Part shown: positions 34,791 to 42,015 of the stretch, one piece after another
Numbering within the stretch: the stretch's first letter is position 1
Layout: every line of letters starts with the position of its first letter
Assembly: GCA_963724365.1 (NCBI GenBank)
Contig: CAVRUR010000003.1
Location: 310,001 to 374,000 of the forward strand
DNA length: 64,000 nucleotides
Direction: 5' to 3'
From: JALORV01 sp963724365
Lineage (GTDB): Bacteria > Pseudomonadota > Gammaproteobacteria > Burkholderiales > Burkholderiaceae_F
Made by a program: the position numbers and the translations under genes
Notes under the pieces: generated by a model
Told to the model about the DNA's origin: nothing
The model's input: only the letters and a program-made list of their open reading frames with translations
Database searches by the model: none

Positions 34791-35512
34791 TCCGGGTCAT
34801 CGTCGCCTTCACTTTCGCAGCGTGCTGCGCAACGCTGGCCACCGCGGCGCCTACGCCGCTTTCGTCGGCGCCCGACTCGCATGTGCCGCCCCCGTGGCAG
34901 GTGATCACCCTGCCGAAGATTCCGCGGCACACGAAATACGAGATCGTCACCGTGGACGGCAAGCGCGTCGTCAAGGCCGAGGCCGACGGGTCCTACGCCA
35001 ACGTCGTGCACCCGTTGCATGCCGACCTGGCGACTACACCCTTCCTGCAATGGAGCTGGCGCGTCGATCGCTTCCCGGCGACGAGCGATCTATCGCTCAA
35101 GGCCGGTGACGACGTGGCGGCCAAGGTATGCGTGCTCTTCGACCTTCCGCTGGATCGCCTTGGATTGTTCGATCGCCTCAAGATCGAACTCGGGCGGCGA
35201 CTGTTCAAGCTGGACTTGCCAGCCGCCACCGTGTGCTATCTGTGGGACCGAACGCTCGCGCCTGGAACGTGGCTGCCCAACGTGTACACGGACCGGGTGC
35301 GCATGCTGGTGCTGCGCTCTGAGGCGGCCGGCGAGCAGGGGCGCTGGTTCAATGAGCGACGCGACCTGCGCGCCGACTTCGAGCGCGCGTTCGGTGCCGA
35401 GGCGGCCGGCGGTTTGCCGCCAGTCAGTGCGATCGCCTTTGCCAGCGACGCCGACAACACGGGCAGCAGCGCGCTCGCCTACTTCGGCGACATCCTGCTG
35501 GTGCCTGAATGA
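34787..35512 (+). CDS. DUF3047 domain periplasmic protein
   Basis: 241 residues with a signal peptide (about 1-20, core FTFAACCATLATAA) and the DUF3047 body: LQWSWRVDRFP, AAKVCVLFDLP, YLWDRTLAPGTWLPN, VYTDRVRMLVLRS and the final AIAFASDADNTGSSALAYFGDI. The fold is thought to be a carbohydrate-binding-like beta sandwich, but the function is unknown. It overlaps the preceding transferase (ATGA) and the following flavoprotein (ATGA), so it is part of the cluster. Confidence 0.82.
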   Translation: MIRVIVAFTFAACCATLATAAPTPLSSAPDSHVPPPWQVITLPKIPRHTKYEIVTVDGKRVVKAEADGSYANVVHPLHADLATTPFLQWSWRVDRFPATSDLSLKAGDDVAAKVCVLFDLPLDRLGLFDRLKIELGRRLFKLDLPAATVCYLWDRTLAPGTWLPNVYTDRVRMLVLRSEAAGEQGRWFNERRDLRADFERAFGAEAAGGLPPVSAIAFASDADNTGSSALAYFGDILLVPE

Positions 35513-36612
35513 AGCGACTGCTGCTCGTGGGCGGGGGACACGCGCATGCCTTCGTACTGCGCGAACTCGCGCGGCGGCGGCCGGCGGGCCTCGAAGTCAT
35601 GCTCGTCACTCCCCATGACCGGCAGCTTTACAGCGGCATGCTGCCCGGCTGGATCGCGGGGCACTACACGACCGACGAGCTCGCCGTGCCGCTGCGTCCT
35701 TTGCTTCAGGCGGCCGGCGCGGGTGGACTGCTCGATCGCATCGTCAGCCTCGATCCTTCGCAACGGCAGGTGGTCACCGCTGGCGGCACGACCCTCGAGT
35801 ACGACCTGATCTCGCTCGCGACCGGCTCGGACATTGCCGCCCACGCGATCGAGGGCGCTCGTCAATGGGCGCTGCCACTGCGGCCGATCGAGGAATTCGT
35901 GTCGAAGTGGACGGTGCTTGCGCCGCGACTGGCGGAAGCGGATCGACCCAAGATCGTCGTGATCGGTGCCGGGGCCGGCGGCGTCGAGGTGGCCATGGCC
36001 ATCGCCTACGCCCTGCGTGCCGCGGGAAACGACACCCAGGTCCAGCTCGTCAGCGGCGGAAACCTGTTGCCGGGACACAGCGACTCTGCGCGACAGAAGA
36101 TTCGCTCGGCGCTGGTCCGTGCCAACGTGCGTCTGCTCGATTCGACCGTCACGCAAGTCACCGGTGATCATGTCGACCTGCGGGAGGGCGCCTCGCTGAC
36201 AAGCGACCTGACCCTGCTCGCCAGCGGCGCCAGCGCGCCGGCCTGGCTGCGCAGTACCGGACTGGCGCTGGACGCCGCGGGTTTCATCCAGGTTGATCGC
36301 CGGTTTCGATCGGTGTCGCACGACACTGTCTTTGCAGCAGGCGATGTAGCGACAATGGTCGGTGCGCCACGCGCGCGTTCGGGGGTCTACGCAGTCCGCG
36401 CGGGACCACCGCTCGCCGACAACCTCATTCGACAGGCCCTGGGTCAGCGCCTGCGGACGCATACGCCGCAGCGGACCGCGCTCTACCTGCTGGCGACAGG
36501 ACCGCGACACGCCATCGCTTCGTGGAACGGCCTCGCCTGGAACGGCGACTGGGTGTGGCGCTGGAAGGATCGCATCGATCGTGGTTTCATCGCGCAGTTC
36601 CGCCATGGCTGA
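35509..36612 (+). CDS. NDH-2-like flavoprotein of the SelD-associated oxidoreductase family (TIGR03169-type)
   Basis: 367 residues. FAD site LLLVGGGHAHAFVL at the N-terminus, LYSGMLPGWIAGHY, LATGSD, the NAD-binding VVIGAGAGGVEVAMAIA near residue 150, and the FAD-closing VFAAGDVATM near residue 280. Proteins of this type are often fused to, or encoded beside, selenophosphate synthetase. No selD is in the window. Placed here it would supply electrons for the cluster's chemistry, perhaps with a quinone or thiol. Confidence 0.88.
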   Translation: MKRLLLVGGGHAHAFVLRELARRRPAGLEVMLVTPHDRQLYSGMLPGWIAGHYTTDELAVPLRPLLQAAGAGGLLDRIVSLDPSQRQVVTAGGTTLEYDLISLATGSDIAAHAIEGARQWALPLRPIEEFVSKWTVLAPRLAEADRPKIVVIGAGAGGVEVAMAIAYALRAAGNDTQVQLVSGGNLLPGHSDSARQKIRSALVRANVRLLDSTVTQVTGDHVDLREGASLTSDLTLLASGASAPAWLRSTGLALDAAGFIQVDRRFRSVSHDTVFAAGDVATMVGAPRARSGVYAVRAGPPLADNLIRQALGQRLRTHTPQRTALYLLATGPRHAIASWNGLAWNGDWVWRWKDRIDRGFIAQFRHG

Positions 36613-37117
36613 GGTGATCATGCGAGCGCTCGTCGTCCTGGCATTGCTGTTCGTGGTCGTGCCCCTGCTGCTGCTGGCGGCGGGACAGCTGGGTCTGCTC
36701 ACAGGCAAGGCGCCGTCGGGCCTCGGCGTGAAGGACGGCAAGCTCAAGCCACCCTCGCGCACGCCCAACAGTGTCAGCAGCCAGGCGATGCTCTGGCCGG
36801 ACGGCGACTACGCGAGCAACTATGCGCAGATCGAGCCCCTGGCGCTGCGCGGCGACGCTGCGACGGCGATGACGAAGCTGCGCATGCTGGTCGCCGCCTG
36901 GCCGGGTGCACGCATCGTCGAGGAGCAACCGGACTATCTGCGCGCCGAGTTCAGCACTCGCTGGCTCCGTTTCGTCGACGATGCGGAGTTCTGGCTCGAC
37001 CCGGCCGGCCGCGTCATCCACGTACGCTCGTCATCCCGGCTCGGCCGCAAGGACTTCGGCGCCAATCGCGCGCGCATCGAGGCCATACGCGCGAAATGGC
37101 ATACCGCAGGCACGTGA
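36605..37117 (+). CDS. DUF1499 family membrane-anchored protein
   Basis: 170 residues with one N-terminal hydrophobic helix (LVVLALLFVVVPLLLLAAGQLGLL in two parts, residues 8-31). The DUF1499 body follows, with VSSQA, LRAEFSTRWLRFVDDAEFWL and IHVRSSSRLGRKDFGANRARIEAI. The family is widespread and of unknown function. The start overlaps the flavoprotein stop by eight bases, so I chose ATG 36605; an alternative ATG at 36620 would shorten the leader. Confidence 0.82.
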   Translation: MAEVIMRALVVLALLFVVVPLLLLAAGQLGLLTGKAPSGLGVKDGKLKPPSRTPNSVSSQAMLWPDGDYASNYAQIEPLALRGDAATAMTKLRMLVAAWPGARIVEEQPDYLRAEFSTRWLRFVDDAEFWLDPAGRVIHVRSSSRLGRKDFGANRARIEAIRAKWHTAGT

Positions 37118-37207
37118 GGTCTTGCACAGGGAACCCGCCGTCCGACAGTCAAGCTCCGCGGCACTGATGCCGTAAATGCAGTTACGTCCGACTGCCTTGG
37201 AGCATCC

Positions 37208-37762
37208 ATGCGCCTCCTTGCCCTTCGCCTGACCGCGCTTTTCGCCATTGGCCTTGCGAGCCCGGTCTGGGCCGATCCGCCGCCTCACGCCAAGGCTCAT
37301 GGCTGGCGCAAGAAGAATGACCCCACCTATATCGGCTACACCGGCAAGGCCTGGCCACAGGACTACGGCGTGGTCTCGGGGCGCTGTCAGACGGATGTCA
37401 TCCTCGGCGTTGCCGGCGCCGCGGTCGGCGGCGTGGTCGGCTCGCAGGTGGGCGACGGCAACGGGCGCACCGTCGCGACGATCGTCGGTGTGGCACTCGG
37501 AGCGATCGTCGGGTCCAGCATCGGCCGCCAGCTCGACCAGGGTGACGAAGCGTGCATCGGCCACGCGCTCGAACTGGCGCCGCAGGGCCAGTCCGTACGC
37601 TGGACCAGTGCCAGCGGGGCGAATTTGATGCTGCTGCCGATGAAAAGTGTCGGCACCGACTGCCGCGAATTCAAACTCGAGGCCAGCGAAGGCAGCAAGA
37701 AGTCATGGGGCACGAAGGTGGCCTGCCGCAGCGGCGACGGTGTCTGGAAACTGCGCAGCTGA
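37208..37762 (+). CDS. glycine-zipper 2TM domain outer-membrane/periplasmic protein
   Basis: 184 residues: signal peptide (about 1-22, ending VWA-D), a basic and His-rich segment, then the glycine-zipper hairpin (ILGVAGAAVGGVVGSQVGDG and IVGVALGAIVGSSIGRQLD, residues 57-105). The C-terminal domain has two Cys (CREFKLEA, ACRSGDGVW) and ends VWKLRS. Similar to SlyB/RcnB-neighbour type envelope proteins; role unknown. It is preceded by TTGGAG. The dps-like repeat begins five bases after its stop. Confidence 0.82.
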   Translation: MRLLALRLTALFAIGLASPVWADPPPHAKAHGWRKKNDPTYIGYTGKAWPQDYGVVSGRCQTDVILGVAGAAVGGVVGSQVGDGNGRTVATIVGVALGAIVGSSIGRQLDQGDEACIGHALELAPQGQSVRWTSASGANLMLLPMKSVGTDCREFKLEASEGSKKSWGTKVACRSGDGVWKLRS

Positions 37763-37766
37763 TCCA

Positions 37767-37806
37767 GACTACTTCAGCAGGCTGCGCAGCATCCACGCGG
37801 TTTTTT
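37767..37806 (-). repeat. displaced copy of the dps 3' end (40 bp)
   Basis: Read on the minus strand this 40-bp block ends in the last 11 codons and stop of dps (KTAWMLRSLLK). It matches 37874-37913 at 35 of 40 bases. All five differences are synonymous (ACC/ACG, CTG/CTT, CGC/CGG, AGC/AGT, CTG/TTG). It has no gene body upstream. Its codons (CTG, CGC, AGC) look like the rest of this genome, while those at the true dps end (CTT, CGG, AGT, TTG) are the rarer forms. Confidence 0.9.
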
Positions 37807-37873
37807 GGCTCCGGCCGGCGCTGCGCGCCTTAACCTCGCTGCGCGAGATTAGCCTCGCCGAAAAACGGCGGGT
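37807..37873. mobile_element. 67-bp hairpin-bearing insert between duplicated dps ends
   Basis: The interval between the two dps-end copies. In the dps direction it holds a small hairpin (CGCCG-AAAAA-CGGCG, 37856-37870) and the 27-nt palindromic core (37829-37855). A GGCCGGA-N2-C-A-run then leads into the second copy. This is the same layout as the insert behind tRNA-Leu at 3010-3131. It has no coding capacity. The small hairpin might double as a dps terminator. Confidence 0.6.
37829..37855 (-). repeat. 27-nt palindromic core, copy B
   Basis: On the minus strand it is identical to 3044-3070 except for one base in the left arm (T for C). The 9-bp arms at 37831-37839 and 37843-37851 have one mismatch and enclose the same 3-nt loop. 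Confidence 0.8.
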
Positions 37874-37875
37874 GA

Positions 37876-38385
37876 CTACTTCAGCAAACTCCGAAGCATC
37901 CACGCCGTTTTTTCATGGATCTGCAGGCGCTGGGTCAGCAGGTCGGCGGTCGACTCGTCGCTGGCCTTGTCGACCGCCGGGAAGACAGCGCGCGTGGTGC
38001 GGGTGACGGCTTCGTGTCCGGCGACCAGCAGCCGCACCATTTCCATCGCATCCGGTACGCCCGGCGTTTCGTCGATCGACGTCAGTCGCGCGAATTCGCT
38101 GTTGGTGCCCGGCGCGGGGTAGCCGAGCGAGCGGATGCGCTCGGCAATGGCATCCAGCGCATTCCACAGTTCGGTGTACTGGTCCATGAACATCAGGTGC
38201 AACGTGTTGAACATCGGACCCTCGACGTTCCAGTGGAAGCTGTGCGTCTTGAGGTACAGCGAGTAGGTGTCGGCCAGTACACGCGACAGTCCTTCAGCGA
38301 TTTTCGCCCGGTCCCTGTCGGCGATGCCGATGTCGATGCCTGGCGCGCCATGCGCCGCCAGCGTTGCCTTGCGTTTCTTTGCCAT
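37876..38385 (-). CDS. dps: Dps family ferritin-like DNA-binding protein
   Basis: 169 residues. It oxidises and stores iron with peroxide and protects DNA under stress. The basic N-terminus (MAKKRKATL) suits DNA binding. The inter-subunit ferroxidase site is seen in THSFHWNVEGPMFNTLH and the acidic residues of FMDQYTELWNALDAIAERIR. The last 11 codons are duplicated 107 bp downstream with synonymous changes only. The upstream neighbour is oxyR (99 bp away, same strand), which in other bacteria activates dps under peroxide. Confidence 0.95.
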   Translation of the reverse strand: MAKKRKATLAAHGAPGIDIGIADRDRAKIAEGLSRVLADTYSLYLKTHSFHWNVEGPMFNTLHLMFMDQYTELWNALDAIAERIRSLGYPAPGTNSEFARLTSIDETPGVPDAMEMVRLLVAGHEAVTRTTRAVFPAVDKASDESTADLLTQRLQIHEKTAWMLRSLLK

Positions 38386-38483
38386 TGCGTTCTCCTTTGA
38401 ATTTCTGAATTGATCCTAACCGTTCAGTTCCGCGCTGACCAATCGACAATTCCTACGCCGTCGATAGCCGCAGGGGAAACGGG

Positions 38484-39431
38484 TCACCAGGTTTCGATGG
38501 GGGAGTCCGGCAACTTCGTCACGCCGTGCAGCGAGCACTTGAGTATCGCCTGCCGCAGCGCCTCGATCGCAGGCGCCCGCGTGAACGATTTGCGCCAGGC
38601 CAGCACCACGCGCCGGTCGGGCGCCGGCGACTTGAAGGGAATGTATTCGAGCAACGAGTCGCGCGACGGCTTCTCCGGGACCGATGTCGCCGGCAGCACC
38701 GTGACGCCGAGCCCGGAGCCCACCATGTGGCGGATCGTCTCGAGCGAGGATCCCTCGAACGTCTTCTGGATGCCCTCGGCCGACGAGGAGAACCTCGACA
38801 GTTCCGGACACACCTCGAGCACCTGGTCGCGGAAGCAATGGCCGGCGCCGAGCAGGAGCATGGTTTCCTTCTTCAGGTCCTCGCTCGGGATGCTCTTGCG
38901 CCGGGACCACGCATGATTCCGGGGAATCGCGACGATGAACGGCTCGTCGTAGACGGCCCGCACCAGCAGTCCGATCTGCGGCAGGGGCAGCGCCATGATT
39001 GCCACGTCGATCTCGCCATTCTTCAGCCGTTCCATCAGATTGACCGTGAAGTTCTCGGTCAGCAGCAGCGGCATCTCGGGCGCGTCCTTCAGTAGTTGGC
39101 GCACCAGTCCCGGCAGCAGGTACGGTCCGATCGTGTAGATCACGCCCAGCCGCAAGGGACCGGCCAGCGGATCGCGGCCCTGGCGCGCGATCTCCTTGAT
39201 GCGTGCCGCCTCGTCGAGGACCTTCTGTGCCTGGCCGACGATGCGCTCGCCGGCCGGCGTCGTCGTCACTTCGCTGGTGCGCCGTTCGAAGATCTGCGTG
39301 CCGAGTTCCTCTTCCAGTTTCTTGATCGCCACGGATAGGGTCGGCTGGCTGACGTGGCAGGCCTCGGCCGCGCGACCGAAGTGCCGCTCGCGCGCGACTG
39401 CAACGATGTACTTGAGTTCAGTCAGGGTCAT
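38484..39431 (-). CDS. oxyR: hydrogen-peroxide-sensing LysR regulator OxyR
   Basis: 315 residues with an N-terminal helix-turn-helix (FGRAAEACHVSQPTLSVAIKKLEEELG). The redox pair Cys199/Cys208 in LLGAGHCFRDQVLEVCPE is at exactly the E. coli OxyR positions, so peroxide sensing by disulfide formation is expected. It lies between dps and recG on the same strand; oxyR-recG adjacency is common in Burkholderiales. Likely target here: dps. Confidence 0.96.
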   Translation of the reverse strand: MTLTELKYIVAVARERHFGRAAEACHVSQPTLSVAIKKLEEELGTQIFERRTSEVTTTPAGERIVGQAQKVLDEAARIKEIARQGRDPLAGPLRLGVIYTIGPYLLPGLVRQLLKDAPEMPLLLTENFTVNLMERLKNGEIDVAIMALPLPQIGLLVRAVYDEPFIVAIPRNHAWSRRKSIPSEDLKKETMLLLGAGHCFRDQVLEVCPELSRFSSSAEGIQKTFEGSSLETIRHMVGSGLGVTVLPATSVPEKPSRDSLLEYIPFKSPAPDRRVVLAWRKSFTRAPAIEALRQAILKCSLHGVTKLPDSPIETW

Positions 39432-39480
39432 GCGTCAATGTGCTGCACACAAACTGCACGCGTGCGCGTCATGCTGCGCG

Positions 39481-41532
39481 TCATGCTGAGAGAAATTCGT
39501 ATCGCCCTTCATACCAGCGCCGCACGTGTTCGCGCGCCGCCGCGGCGTCCTCGGCGAGCATGGCTTCGGCCGCCGCACGCGCCTGCTCGACCAACGGTGC
39601 ATCGCGCTCCAGATCCGCGAAGCGCAGCAGCGGGACTCCGGACTGGCGCGCTCCGAGAAACTCGCCCGGACCCCGCATCATAAGGTCGCGCCGGGCGACT
39701 TCGAAGCCGTCGCTGGTCTCAAAGACGATCTTCAGTCGCTCGCGCGCGGACTCTGACAGCGGCTCCTCGAACAGCAGGATGCAGTAGCTCTGCTCGCTTC
39801 CACGGCCGACACGCCCGCGCAACTGGTGCAGCTGCGCGAGCCCGAAGCGCTCGGCGTGCTCGATCACCATCAGCGTCGCGTTCGCCACATCGACGCCCAC
39901 CTCGACGACGGTCGTCGCCACCAGTACGTCGATCGCGCGCGCGCTGAATTCCTGCATCACAGCGGTCTTGTCCGCCGGCGGCAACTGGCCGTGCAGCAGC
40001 CCGATACGCAATTCGGGCAGCAGTTGCGTGATACGCGCGTGCGTCTCGGTGGCCGCGGCGGCCTCGACGGCATCACTCGCTTCGATCAACGGACACACCC
40101 AGTACGCCTGCCGGCCAGCGGCCACGTCCGCTCGGATACGGGCGATCACCTCATCGCGGCGGCGGGTCGAGACCAGTTTCGTCACCACGGGCCGCCGGCC
40201 GGGCGGCAGTTCGTCGATCACCGAGACGTCCAGGTCAGCGAGGTAGCTCATCGCCAGCGTGCGTGGAATCGGCGTGGCCGAGAGCATCAGCATGTGCGGT
40301 GCCAGGTCGGCGTCGGCTCCGCGCAGTGCCAGCCTCTGTGCGACCCCGAACCGGTGCTGCTCGTCGACGATCGCCAGTCCGAGCCGGTCGAAGTTCACGG
40401 CCTCCTGGATCAGCGCGTGCGTGCCGATGACGAGCTGCGCGGCACCGCGCGCGATGTCATCCTGTGCCTTGCGCCTGGCAGCGGCACCCAGGCGGCCGGC
40501 GAGCCAGGTCGTCCCGACCTCGAGCGGCGCGAGCCACTGCGCGATGCGGCCGAAGTGCTGCTCGGCGAGCAGCTCGGTCGGTGCCATCAGTGCCGCCTGC
40601 CAACCGGACTCGATCGCACGCGCGGCCGCGAGCGCGGCCACGACGGTCTTGCCGCTGCCCACGTCCCCCTGCACCAGGCGTTGCATCGGATGTGCGCGTG
40701 CCAGGTCGCGCTCGATCTCGTTCCAGACACGACACTGCGCCGCGGTCAGCGCGAACGGCAGTGCCGCCAGCAGGCGTGCCGTCAGCCCGTCCGACCGCAA
40801 CACCGGCGCGCGCCGCTTCTGGCGCGCCGCACGCGCCAGGCGCAGTGCGATCTGCTGCGCCACCAGTTCGTCGAACTTCAGCCGATGCCAGGCGGGGTCG
40901 GTGCGGTCGGCCAGCGCGGCCGCATCGGCGTCCGGCGGCGGATGGTGCAGGCGCTCGAGCGCCGGACGCAATGGCTCGAGGCTGCATCGCTCGCGCAGCG
41001 AGTCGGGCAGCAGGTCGCGCAGTTCGACGTCGCGCAGCGCGCGCGCTATGCGCCGGCGCAACCACCCCTGCGGCACTCCGGCAGTGGTCGGATAAATGGG
41101 TGTCAGCGCGTTCGGCAGTGCCTCGCCCGCACGCACACTGCGTACGCGCGGATGCACCATCTCCATGCCGGCCAGCCCGCCCCGCGCTGCCCCGAATGCG
41201 CGGATGCGCTGTCCGACCGCGAGTTGCTTCAGCTGCGACGGGTAGAAGTGCAGGAAACGCAGGACCAGTGTGCCGCTTTCATCCTGCACGGTGACATGCA
41301 ACTGGCGGCGGCCGCGGAAGACGACATCGGCGGCCGTGACGGTCGCCTCGATCTGCGACTCGCCACCCTCGCGCAGTGCGTCGATCGGCACGACGATGGT
41401 CTCGTCTTCGTAGCGCAACGGCAGGTGAAAGACAAAGTCCCAGTCGCTGCGCAAGCCGATCGCGGCAAGGCGCGCGGCCATATCACGGCCGCCGCGATCG
41501 GTCGCCGTCTGCGCCGAGCCTGCGCGTGCCAA
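39481..41532 (-). CDS. recG: ATP-dependent DNA helicase RecG
   Basis: 683 residues. Reverses stalled replication forks and migrates Holliday junctions. The wedge (OB) domain is in the first third. Helicase motifs follow: Walker A LVQGDVGSGKTVVA, Walker B with VDEQHRFGV (DEQH), motif III LSATPIPRTLAM, and the C-terminal GRVGRGSEQSYCILL. Full length for the family. It is followed downstream by oxyR and preceded, after 15 bp, by ridA on the same strand. Confidence 0.97.
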   Translation of the reverse strand: MARAGSAQTATDRGGRDMAARLAAIGLRSDWDFVFHLPLRYEDETIVVPIDALREGGESQIEATVTAADVVFRGRRQLHVTVQDESGTLVLRFLHFYPSQLKQLAVGQRIRAFGAARGGLAGMEMVHPRVRSVRAGEALPNALTPIYPTTAGVPQGWLRRRIARALRDVELRDLLPDSLRERCSLEPLRPALERLHHPPPDADAAALADRTDPAWHRLKFDELVAQQIALRLARAARQKRRAPVLRSDGLTARLLAALPFALTAAQCRVWNEIERDLARAHPMQRLVQGDVGSGKTVVAALAAARAIESGWQAALMAPTELLAEQHFGRIAQWLAPLEVGTTWLAGRLGAAARRKAQDDIARGAAQLVIGTHALIQEAVNFDRLGLAIVDEQHRFGVAQRLALRGADADLAPHMLMLSATPIPRTLAMSYLADLDVSVIDELPPGRRPVVTKLVSTRRRDEVIARIRADVAAGRQAYWVCPLIEASDAVEAAAATETHARITQLLPELRIGLLHGQLPPADKTAVMQEFSARAIDVLVATTVVEVGVDVANATLMVIEHAERFGLAQLHQLRGRVGRGSEQSYCILLFEEPLSESARERLKIVFETSDGFEVARRDLMMRGPGEFLGARQSGVPLLRFADLERDAPLVEQARAAAEAMLAEDAAAAREHVRRWYEGRYEFLSA

Positions 41533-41547
41533 GCTGCCCTGCCGCCG

Positions 41548-41928
41548 CTAGAGGACGAGTACCGCCTCGACTTCGAACTGTGCGCCCTTGGGCAGGCTCG
41601 CCACGCCGACGGTGGAGCGCGCCGGATAAGGCTTCGGCACCAGCTCACCCATGATCTGGTTGACCGTCGCGAACTTCGACAGGTCGGTGAGGAAAAGCGA
41701 GAACTTCACGGCATGGGCCAGTGAACCGCCGGCGGCGCGCGCCACCGCATCGAGGTTCGCAAAGGCCTGGCGGACCTGTGGCTCGAACTCCGCGCTGACC
41801 ATTTCGCCGGTCCGGGGATCCAGTCCGATCTGGCCCGAGGTGAACACGACGAGGCCCGTTTTCACGGCCTGAGAATACGGCCCAATGGCGGCCGGCGCCG
41901 CAGGCGTGGAGACAATTTCCTTGTTCAT
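41548..41928 (-). CDS. ridA: RidA/YjgF family enamine/imine deaminase
   Basis: 126 residues. Hydrolyses reactive enamine or imine intermediates such as 2-aminoacrylate. Signature segments are IGPYSQAVKTGLVVFTSGQI and YPARSTVGVASLPKGAQFEVEAV, with the substrate-binding arginine at 104. Slightly upstream of recG, same strand, probably co-transcribed. Confidence 0.95.
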   Translation of the reverse strand: MNKEIVSTPAAPAAIGPYSQAVKTGLVVFTSGQIGLDPRTGEMVSAEFEPQVRQAFANLDAVARAAGGSLAHAVKFSLFLTDLSKFATVNQIMGELVPKPYPARSTVGVASLPKGAQFEVEAVLVL

Positions 41929-42015
41929 GGCGACCCCTTCGGCGCACGTCGACGAAGGGTGCAGTCTGCAGCCGCCAGAGCGCAGCGCGATTGCCGCGTG
42001 AGGGGCGACGGCAGG

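Noticed and set aside
37767..37913. Diversity-generating retroelement template/variable repeat
   Set aside because: The differences are not adenine-specific, all are silent, and no reverse transcriptase is present.
39826..41724. 632-residue open frame on the plus strand
   Set aside because: Antisense shadow of recG and ridA; no family features, and recG is conserved throughout.
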